From: a bacterium | Lineage (GTDB): Bacteria; Latescibacterota; UBA2968; UBA8231 | Length of the DNA: 17,436 bases | Assembly (NCBI GenBank): GCA_027593305.1 | Contig: JAQCJA010000038.1 | Coordinates: forward strand, 1-17,436 | Direction: 5' to 3' | In this document: one piece after another, positions 1-6,696 of the stretch | How the letters are laid out: each line of letters starts with the position of its first letter | Numbering within the stretch: position 1 is the stretch's first letter | The notes under the pieces: model-generated | Database searches by the model: none | Told to the model about the DNA's origin: nothing | What the model saw: the letters and a program-made list of their open reading frames with translations, nothing else | Program-made: the position numbers and the translations under genes

Positions 1-1
1 C

Positions 2-2374
2 TACTACGACGTCTATGGCAATTTCGTCACCAAGGGTTGGTTGATCTTCAACAATTCGCAGACGCAGCCAGGCCAGTTCGGTTCGTCCGTGCTCAAGAGC
101 AATCGGTTCAACCAGTGGTTCAGCGGGGTGCTGATTTCCGGCGACTCCAAGGGTCAGCATCATTACGCCCTGACCATGGGCGACAAGATCCGCACAACGC
201 TGACACCGATGACCTTCTCCAAGCCGCAATGGGATGGTGTGCAGTTCGACTATGCCGCGGACAAGTATCACGGCACGGTCATCTACTCGCGTCTGAGCCG
301 CCCCGGTGGCTCCACCACGGGTGACCAGGAATCACTGGTGACCAACCTCACCTCCCTGGTGGGTGGGCGTTTCACCGTCGATATGGGTGACTTTGCCACC
401 CTCGGCTTCACCGGCGTCAACTCCCATCAATCGAATACGCTCATCGATGGTTTCACAGGCAATCCGATCAGTGGCGAACTGACGGTGGATCAGAACAAGA
501 CCCTGTCCGTCATCGAGGTCGTGTTGCGCGACGATTCGCCGGAGGATGGCATCGGCGGCGCCGCCTTCTTCCCTGCCGGCTCCGACATCCTGATCACCTA
601 CGTCGACGGCACCGTGGAGCGTGGCAAGGAGATCCGCTTTGAGCCCATCATCGAGGGCGGTTTCGTTCGGGAGGGCTTCCTCGCCGCCGATGGCACCGAG
701 GAGATCCGGCTGCGCTACGACTTTGACAGCCCCGCCTTCGTCAACCGGGCCAGTGGCTCCAAGGAAGAGATCGCCAAGGTCGAATTCCGCTACATCCTGG
801 GTAACGATTATCAGGTCTGGATGACGTCCGACAACCAGTTGAACCAGTCTGATGACTCGGTGCTGTTGCTGGTATCGCAGGCCGACGGCAATGTGCAGGA
901 CAATACCAACCTGCGTCTCGTGTCCTTCGAGTACGGCCTGCCAACGTCGACGCAGATCTGGGGCACCACCCTGGAACTGAAGGAAGTCCTCGGCTTTGAC
1001 TTCTACGGCGAGTACGACATGAGTTATTCGTACCGGAAGTATCCGAACGTGGTCAGCAGCACCCACAAGACAGCTTCCGGCATCCGCGGCGACCGCGGCG
1101 CTGATGCGTGGATGATGAACCTGTCGCGCAATGAGTATCCATGGTTCGTCTTCGGCGAAGCCTACAGCATGGATCCGCGCTACAACACATCGACCTTCAC
1201 CACCCAGGGCGACGGCTTCATTGACTACGAGGACGAGCGCATCCATGTGGTGGAACTTGTGGATGACAACGATGACCAGGATCAGTTCCCGGATCTCGTG
1301 CGCAAGGATTGGCAGGTCGGTGACCCCAACGTGTTTCCCGGCTGGGATGAGAACAACGATTTCATCTCCGACTTCAACCAGAATGACAACCGCTTCCTCA
1401 GCAACAACATTCCCGACTACGACGAGCCTTTCCTGCGGCACAGCGTCGACCGTCCGGAGTTTCTCTACGGTGTCGATCTGAACAATAACTTCTGGGTTGA
1501 CCGTTTTGAGAATGACGAACAGCCCGACTACCCGTATCGCAAGGATCACCGGGGCTTCAACCTCTATGGTGGCATCAATGTCTCGCCTGAGGTGCGCCTC
1601 AGCCTGGGTGTGCTGCGTGAAGGCCTGATCTCCTCGGACCAGAAGAACCACACCAACTACGCCATGCTCACCGTCGACCGGGATCTGGCCGGTTGGGGTC
1701 GGTTCCGCGTTTTTGAAATGGTCAAGGACGTGGAGGATGACATTCCCAATGAGTTGCTCCAGTGGCTGCCAAACGCCAACATCCGCACGGGCGAATCAAC
1801 GAAGATCGAAGACCCCCTCGTGGGCCGCGATGCCTGGATCAACACGCTGTGGATGGGCCACGAATACGACTACAACGGTCTGAAGACGGAGAACTTCGCC
1901 AAGTGGGACATATTTGAGTCCCGCCTCGGTGCCGAGGAGCGGGCCCTTCTCGGCCAGCGCAATACGAACTACTTCTTTGGCATCATCAATCGCATCAGCT
2001 ACGGCTTCGACATGGGCCTGATCAACATCGAGCCACGGTGGAAGAGCGAGTTCCGGCATCAGACGATCGACGTTGTGTCCACGGAAAAGCGGCGGTCCCT
2101 GACGCAGTTGGGTGGGCTGCTCATGAGCTTTCCCCTGCTGACGTCGACGCAGATGCAGGCCGGCGTGGAGATGACCTTCCACAACGACCTGCGGCGCAAT
2201 TCCGAGGACTTCCGCGGCGTCGTCGGCGCCGCCCAGTTCTCCAATACCTCGGCGTATCTGGGATACGGGGTGACAACGCAGGTGGGCGTGAAGATCGATC
2301 GGCGCAAGCCCAAGGGGGGTGAAAGCGTCACCATCACGCAGACCTTCATCACCGCCTACGCCGGCCTCGAATAG
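2..2374 (+). CDS. Large putative outer-membrane/surface protein, 5' end outside window (partial)
   Basis: The reading frame is open to the left edge (visible residues begin YYDVYGNFVTKGW), so the TTG at 41 is not the true start. About 790 residues are visible. No catalytic motif was recognised. The first ~400 residues are beta-rich, with many alternating hydrophobic/polar stretches. Around nt 1250-1560 lies a very Asp/Asn-rich segment with pieces such as DDNDDQDQFPD, DENNDFISDFNQND and DLNNNFWVDRFENDEQPDY. These resemble the calcium-coordinating DxNxDxxxD loops of surface proteins in FCB-type bacteria. The last ~250 residues have amphipathic strands (SLGVLREGL, YGFDMGLINIEP, TSAYLGYGVTTQVGVKI) that look like an outer-membrane barrel, but the protein ends GLE rather than in an aromatic residue. 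The TPR gene starts 60 bp downstream on the same strand, so the two may be co-transcribed. Coding status is certain; the outer-membrane role is inference. Confidence 0.85.
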   Translation, partial: YYDVYGNFVTKGWLIFNNSQTQPGQFGSSVLKSNRFNQWFSGVLISGDSKGQHHYALTMGDKIRTTLTPMTFSKPQWDGVQFDYAADKYHGTVIYSRLSRPGGSTTGDQESLVTNLTSLVGGRFTVDMGDFATLGFTGVNSHQSNTLIDGFTGNPISGELTVDQNKTLSVIEVVLRDDSPEDGIGGAAFFPAGSDILITYVDGTVERGKEIRFEPIIEGGFVREGFLAADGTEEIRLRYDFDSPAFVNRASGSKEEIAKVEFRYILGNDYQVWMTSDNQLNQSDDSVLLLVSQADGNVQDNTNLRLVSFEYGLPTSTQIWGTTLELKEVLGFDFYGEYDMSYSYRKYPNVVSSTHKTASGIRGDRGADAWMMNLSRNEYPWFVFGEAYSMDPRYNTSTFTTQGDGFIDYEDERIHVVELVDDNDDQDQFPDLVRKDWQVGDPNVFPGWDENNDFISDFNQNDNRFLSNNIPDYDEPFLRHSVDRPEFLYGVDLNNNFWVDRFENDEQPDYPYRKDHRGFNLYGGINVSPEVRLSLGVLREGLISSDQKNHTNYAMLTVDRDLAGWGRFRVFEMVKDVEDDIPNELLQWLPNANIRTGESTKIEDPLVGRDAWINTLWMGHEYDYNGLKTENFAKWDIFESRLGAEERALLGQRNTNYFFGIINRISYGFDMGLINIEPRWKSEFRHQTIDVVSTEKRRSLTQLGGLLMSFPLLTSTQMQAGVEMTFHNDLRRNSEDFRGVVGAAQFSNTSAYLGYGVTTQVGVKIDRRKPKGGESVTITQTFITAYAGLE

Positions 2375-2434
2375 GCCGCTGTGGCGTCGAGGATGGCCGA
2401 CGACGGTTGTCTGTAGCACCCTGAAGGTGTCGCG

Positions 2435-4381
2435 GTGAAGTGGCTGGTTCCCGCTACGGTGGCGCTGCTGGCGCTGCTGGCTCGTCTTGCGTATCTGTTC
2501 GAGATCCAGGATAGCCCGTTGTTCAGTCGGCCCGTCCTGCTGCAGTCCCTGGAAGTTTCCCTGTGGTGGCCGCGGTTGGTTCAGGTGGCTGCGGGCAGCG
2601 CCTCGTGCGTGCTTCTGTGGTCGATCGGACGCAGGTTGTTCCCCCAGGGGGTGGCCCTTGCGGCAGCCCTGCTGGCGACCGTCTACGGGCCGCTGCTCTA
2701 TTACACCGGCGAACTGCTGCCGGCAACTGCCGCCGTATTCTTCGTACTGCTGCTGCTCTGGTTGGTGACAAAGACGCCTGCATTGCCCGTCTGGCGCTGG
2801 CTGGTGCCCGGTGTGCTGGTCGGTATCGCCACGTTGACAACCCCCGCCGCCCTGCTCCTGTTGCCCTTTCTCCTCTGGTGGCTGGGGCGTTGCCCGCCCC
2901 GCGCCGACGACAACGACTCGCTGGGGTGGCGCCGTGGGATCTGGCTGGCCGCAGGCTGTGGCCTGATTCTGCTGCCCGTGGTGATCCTGTACGGAGTCTC
3001 CCGTAGCCCGGAGGATGGCAGCAGTGGCCTCGACATTGCCGCCAGGATCCACGACTTCTGGCGCGGGGCAGAAATTGCGCACGATCACGACCTCTATTTC
3101 GGCCGCGACGAATCGATCCTGTTGTCGGGCCTGCTCTGGTATCGGTGGCTCGCCTTTCCCTTCGGCCTCACCGCGCCTCTGGCCCTGGTCGGACTGGCCC
3201 TGTTTCTGCGGACCCCGGATGGCCGCTCACGTATGGGGCTGCTCGTCACGGGCTTCGTCGTCAGCGGCAACGTGTCCGTGCTGCTTGGACCGGTCACCAG
3301 CCTCACCCGCCTGCCCTTCGTGCCTGTGCTGCTGTTGCTGGCATGTTATGGTGCCTACCGGATCTACCGGGGCCCGGGCCGAGTCGCAGCGATGGGCGCG
3401 ACGGTTCTGCTGGCCCTGTTGCTGAATGCCGGCACCACTCCGTTGACCGCCTCCGCCAGGGCCCGTGAGTACTTCTGGCGTGGCCAGGCCTTCGACGCCA
3501 GCCAGATGCCGGCCAACGCCATGCGCGAGTATCGCCAGGCGTTGCAGGCCGATCCGGACTTCCCTGAGGCGACGCTCAAGCTCGCCGCCCTGCTGTCGCG
3601 ACGCGGGGAATTTGGCCCGGCTACGGCGCTCTACCGAGGGTACCTGCACCACGCGCCGGGCTCGATCGTTGCCCGCCGCGAGCTGGCGATGGCCCTGCTG
3701 GCAAGCGGCAGACAGGACCTGGCGTTGCTGGAGCTGGAAGAAGTCGTGGTACGAGAACCGGATCGCGCCGACCTGCACGGCACCCTGGCCTTCGTCAGCC
3801 TCGTCTCTGACAAACCGGAGAGGGCAACACAGGCCTATCGCCGGGTGCTGGCTCTGCGACCGGACTCGTCCCTGGTACGCTATCAACTGGCACGACTGCA
3901 CGAGAGCCAGGGCCGGGGCGACTCGGCGGAGGTCCAGTATCGTCTGTCCGTGGCGGGCGCACCGCAGCACGCCGATACCTATCAGGGCCTGGCGGACCTG
4001 CTCATCTCCCGTGCGTCTCCGCCACAGGCAGGTGTGAGTCTGGCGTCAACGCCCGCCCTACAGGAGGCCGAGCAGCTGCTGCTGCAGGTTCTGCGCCTCG
4101 ACGGCAAGTCCCTCGCGGCGCGCTGGAGCCTGGGGCGGCTGCTGGCACGGCAGGGGCGTTACGAGGAGGCAATGGTCCACTTCGAGGCACTGCTGCAACT
4201 GACGCCGGATGAGTACGAGGCGCATCTCTATCTGGGGGGCCTGTACCGGCGGACCGGCCGGGCGGAAGAGGCCGAAGAAGAGTTCAGGCTCTATGCGCAG
4301 GAACAGCGGGCCCGGCGCCTGGAGGCGGCCACCCGGACTCAGAGTGAGGAACTGGCGCGGAAGTTCTTCGACGGACAGTGA
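2435..4381 (+). CDS. Polytopic membrane protein with GT39/PMT-like N-terminal half and C-terminal TPR repeats
   Basis: 648 aa from a GTG start, with an AAGG Shine-Dalgarno core about 7 nt upstream. Residues 1-335 hold about ten hydrophobic helices. Parts match the general pattern of PMT_2/GT39-like membrane glycosyltransferases that carry TPR tails: RLAYLFEIQDSPLF, RLVQVAAGSASCVLL, GRRLFPQGVALAAALLATVYGP and the later WYRWLAFPFGLTAPLALVGLAL. The stretch normally found between DSPxF and RLVQ, which contains an Asp/Tyr-bearing first external loop, is absent: PVL runs almost directly into LWWPRLVQ. The protein may therefore have lost glycosyltransferase activity. Residues ~345-640 form about eight TPR-like units (A.REY.QALQADPDFPEA, A..AYRRVLALRPDS, YEEAMVHFEALLQLTPDEYEA), normally protein-binding. 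It converges with the next gene, with only 18 bp between stop codons. Membrane plus TPR architecture is secure; the substrate is unknown. Confidence 0.85.
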   Translation: MKWLVPATVALLALLARLAYLFEIQDSPLFSRPVLLQSLEVSLWWPRLVQVAAGSASCVLLWSIGRRLFPQGVALAAALLATVYGPLLYYTGELLPATAAVFFVLLLLWLVTKTPALPVWRWLVPGVLVGIATLTTPAALLLLPFLLWWLGRCPPRADDNDSLGWRRGIWLAAGCGLILLPVVILYGVSRSPEDGSSGLDIAARIHDFWRGAEIAHDHDLYFGRDESILLSGLLWYRWLAFPFGLTAPLALVGLALFLRTPDGRSRMGLLVTGFVVSGNVSVLLGPVTSLTRLPFVPVLLLLACYGAYRIYRGPGRVAAMGATVLLALLLNAGTTPLTASARAREYFWRGQAFDASQMPANAMREYRQALQADPDFPEATLKLAALLSRRGEFGPATALYRGYLHHAPGSIVARRELAMALLASGRQDLALLELEEVVVREPDRADLHGTLAFVSLVSDKPERATQAYRRVLALRPDSSLVRYQLARLHESQGRGDSAEVQYRLSVAGAPQHADTYQGLADLLISRASPPQAGVSLASTPALQEAEQLLLQVLRLDGKSLAARWSLGRLLARQGRYEEAMVHFEALLQLTPDEYEAHLYLGGLYRRTGRAEEAEEEFRLYAQEQRARRLEAATRTQSEELARKFFDGQ

Positions 4382-4399
4382 GCGGTCCGCCGAGTTGGA

Positions 4400-6346
4400 T
4401 CAGTAGACGACGGCGACGACGCGGGTCATCTCGTCACTGCGCGAATCCCCCTCGACGGCAATGCGCAGAACATACAGCCCGGGGGAGACAAGCTTGCCGG
4501 ACTCATCCAGTCCATCCCAGCCCTTGCCTTCGTAACGCCCGTTGGCCTCGGCAACCGCTGCCAGCACCCGCACCTGGCGGCCACTGAGATCGTAGATCTC
4601 GATACCCACCGGTCGTGGCGAGCCGAGGGACAGCAGACTGTAGCCCAACTGCATCACATCGTTGATCCCGTCGCCATTCGGCGAGAACGGATTGGGCTGC
4701 AGCCGGACCTGATCGAGCAGGCGTCCCCGCAGCAGTGCCGGGCTCAGGACAGTGGTGCCGGACAGATCCGGGTCGTCTCCTGGCCCGAGATCCCCCGTGT
4801 CCCCTTCATCGATCGGCTGCGTAGCGCCAGGTTCGGTCGAGAGCTTCGCCGATGCGGTGAAGTTGGTGCTGTATGTCAGCACATCACTCTGGAAGCGGAT
4901 GCGCACGACGGCGCCATCCTGCTGCACGAGCGGGAACTGCACCTCGAAACTGTGTTCGTCCACCGAAACGATGCCGAAGCCCCCGTCGTCAACGGTGTCT
5001 GCAAGGCTGGAAAATTGACGCGAACCGATTTCGCGGCCCGACGCATCAAAGACCTGGACCTCATCGATCGACGCCACGCGCAGCGGCGTACTGATGGCGA
5101 GCCGATCAAAGCCGAGGAGATTCGCCGTGGCCAGGCGCGACAACACCGAGTATTCCAGGGGCACCGAACCGATCTGATTCACCTCACGGGGAAACACTTC
5201 GGCGAGCAGTTCGTCTGCCAGAGGCGGCTTGAGCAACTCGAACTGCAGGGACTCGATGGCGCGCGCCGCATCCAGATCGTTGCTGTCGAATTCGATCAGC
5301 ATCTGCATGTAGCGCCGCGGGCTTGGCGAGGTGATGGGAACGCCACTGGTATTGGCCGCCGCAGCAGGAAAGGGCGTGCTGAAGGGGCTCCAGTTGAGCA
5401 GATCCTGTTTTACGGGGCCCGCGTTCCATTGACGGCCCTGCGCATCGATCTTCGGCAACTTGCGATACTCTTCGAGGCCCAGTTCGCTGGTGGGATCGTC
5501 CACCGAGAGAGCGATCTCTTCCGGATTGATCTGTCCGTTCAGAGTCCGGGTGAACACAAAGGGATCGTCGTCGGTACCGGTCCGCGTGCGTATGCGGACG
5601 GAGGAAAACCTGGGATCGCCCAGGACCTGCTCGATCCAACTGAGCCGGCCCCACACGGCTGGCTGCCCGGCATCGTAGATGTCAGAGATGTATGTCGCCG
5701 TCGCCAGATAGCCGATCCCGAAAACCTCGATTTCATCGATCTCAAAAGAAATCGTCGATGTCGAGCGCAAGCGCACGTGCTGGACGTACTGTGGCGGATC
5801 CAGCGTGACCTCGACGACGGGGTTCTTGTTGTCCGCCTCATTGAGGATCGGTTGACCCCAGATCGGCACGCCCGCCTGACTGAGGGACAGCCCGTCATTG
5901 ACGAACAACTCGAAGGACCGCAGGAAATCATTCTCGAAGGGCGTAACCGGGGACGGCTGGATCGTGTTGCGCGGATAGAAGCGGATGCGTTCGACACCGA
6001 AGCGTCCACCAAGATCCAGAATCACCAGAATTCCCAGTGAGTTCAGATCCTTGCGCTCAAAGGCATCCTGCGCCCCGTCAGCACCGGGCGTGATCAGTTC
6101 TTCCAGTGCCAGTTGCAGATCGAGAGCCTTGAAGGTGCCGCTGAAGTCGAAAACATTCGGCGAGCCGATCGTCCCGCCACGTTCCAGTGTGCCGTGGGCG
6201 ACGTTTTCTCCCGACTCGATGCGCCGGGGCAGAATGGCGCCGACGAAGTCCGTGTTGGCGAAGTCGATCAGATCACCGGGAGCATTACCGGCAAGCAGCT
6301 TGTTGCCATCCAGCAGGGATTGATGCTGAGCCTCGACAGTGGTCAC
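4400..6346 (-). CDS. Secreted discoidin-like/FlgD-Ig surface protein, main body (5' end frameshifted)
   Basis: This 648-codon frame opens at a GTG with no convincing ribosome binding site and lacks a signal peptide. The signal peptide lies just upstream in another frame (6285-6542), separated by a 43-bp repeat-flanked segment. Two beta-sandwich-like segments follow, with F5/8-type-C-like features such as VERIRFYPR, VRLRSTSTISFEIDEIEVFG and RRYMQMLIEF. An acidic linker (DEGDTGDLGPGDDPD) precedes a C-terminal FlgD-like Ig domain at ~548-648 (SPNGDGIND, IEIYDLSGRQVR, WDGLDESGKLVSPGLYVLR), the type often used for C-terminal sorting. The protein is clearly homologous over its length to the divergent neighbour at 6697-8841 (GFDRL, WSPF/WSPP, RIRFYPR/RIRFFPR). 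Likely role is glycan or surface binding outside the cell, which is inference. It could be a pseudogene, a phase-variable gene or an assembly error. Confidence 0.85.
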   Translation of the reverse strand: MTTVEAQHQSLLDGNKLLAGNAPGDLIDFANTDFVGAILPRRIESGENVAHGTLERGGTIGSPNVFDFSGTFKALDLQLALEELITPGADGAQDAFERKDLNSLGILVILDLGGRFGVERIRFYPRNTIQPSPVTPFENDFLRSFELFVNDGLSLSQAGVPIWGQPILNEADNKNPVVEVTLDPPQYVQHVRLRSTSTISFEIDEIEVFGIGYLATATYISDIYDAGQPAVWGRLSWIEQVLGDPRFSSVRIRTRTGTDDDPFVFTRTLNGQINPEEIALSVDDPTSELGLEEYRKLPKIDAQGRQWNAGPVKQDLLNWSPFSTPFPAAAANTSGVPITSPSPRRYMQMLIEFDSNDLDAARAIESLQFELLKPPLADELLAEVFPREVNQIGSVPLEYSVLSRLATANLLGFDRLAISTPLRVASIDEVQVFDASGREIGSRQFSSLADTVDDGGFGIVSVDEHSFEVQFPLVQQDGAVVRIRFQSDVLTYSTNFTASAKLSTEPGATQPIDEGDTGDLGPGDDPDLSGTTVLSPALLRGRLLDQVRLQPNPFSPNGDGINDVMQLGYSLLSLGSPRPVGIEIYDLSGRQVRVLAAVAEANGRYEGKGWDGLDESGKLVSPGLYVLRIAVEGDSRSDEMTRVVAVVY

Positions 6347-6542
6347 AGCGGCGGTGCCCTCGCCGAGCCAGTTCAGGCAATGTAAGAACCTTTATGGCAC
6401 CCGAGCTGAGCCAGTTCAGATCCCCGCCGGCACCGATGCGCACCGTTTCCAGCCCACGGCCCGGCTGAGCCTGTAATACGACACACGTGCAGAGCAACGC
6501 CAGCAGGCGAAGGCCCCGATCCGGGAGACGCGCTGGAACCAT
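6285..6542 (-). pseudogene. Detached N-terminal fragment (signal peptide) of the frameshifted surface protein
   Basis: An ATG at 6542 (minus strand) is preceded by a strong AGGAGG Shine-Dalgarno at 7-nt spacing. It encodes MVPARLPDRGLRLLALLCTC then VVLQAQPG, a signal peptide with a hydrophobic core (LRLLALLCTCVVLQA), followed by ETVRIGAGGDLNWL. This N-terminus aligns with the start of the mature paralog (FILGGAEGNPWA at 6697-8841), with the Trp at the same offset. After the first ctgaactggctc repeat the frame drifts (KVLTLPELARRGHRR) and stops at 6285. Deleting 43 bp joins it to the downstream frame as GGDLNWLGEGTAAVTTVEAQ, giving 699 aa in total. This fragment therefore marks the true start of the 4400-6346 gene. 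Confidence 0.75.
6365..6419. repeat. 12-bp direct repeat (gagccagttcag) 43 bp apart, at the frameshift
   Basis: Exact copies of gagccagttcag occupy 6365-6376 and 6408-6419 (ctgaactggctc on the coding minus strand). The repeat period is 43 bp, which is 14 codons plus 1, so the extra unit shifts the minus-strand frame. The 31 bp between the copies puts a TAA into the downstream frame. Recombination or slippage between copies would remove exactly one unit and restore the gene. No terminal inverted repeats or transposase are present, so this is not an insertion sequence. Confidence 0.85.
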
Positions 6543-6627
6543 GGATGAACCTCCTGCACGACAATGGTGAACTGAGGGGGGGTCAGCTTGGCACAGAAGG
6601 AAGATCCGTGCCTGGGAGTTGTCAATC

Positions 6628-6656
6628 TTGTCTGGTGGCGGCTGGCGCACTACACT
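6628..6656 (+). promoter_or_regulatory. Candidate sigma70-like promoter for the 6697 gene
   Basis: TTGTCT (6628-6633) and TACACT (6651-6656) are separated by 17 bp; each box matches 4 of 6 consensus positions. Transcription would start near 6663, leaving a leader of about 34 nt before the ATG at 6697. A perfect TTGACA on the minus strand (complement 6620-6625) lies beside it and could serve the divergent gene, but its -10 partner at complement 6597-6602 (TTCCTT) is poor. Predicted by eye only. Confidence 0.4.
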
Positions 6657-6696
6657 TTCGCCCAACGTCCGGATATCCCATCCCTGCGGAAGTGCC

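Noticed and set aside
332..1651. A 439-codon minus-strand open frame inside the first gene
   Set aside because: It is antisense to a continuous well-formed reading frame and contains no recognisable motif.
4372..4389. Hairpin (cggac...gtccg) between the convergent genes as a bidirectional terminator
   Set aside because: Only a 5-bp stem with an 8-nt loop and no T-run on either strand.
4952..6040. A 362-codon plus-strand open frame opposite the frameshifted surface gene
   Set aside because: The minus-strand frame has the paralog alignment and FlgD-like domain; this one is rich in Arg/Asp/His with no motif.
6365..6419. Possible insertion-sequence or MITE footprint at the frameshift
   Set aside because: Only 31 bp lie between the copies, with no terminal inverted repeats; a 12-bp direct repeat with slippage or duplication explains it better.
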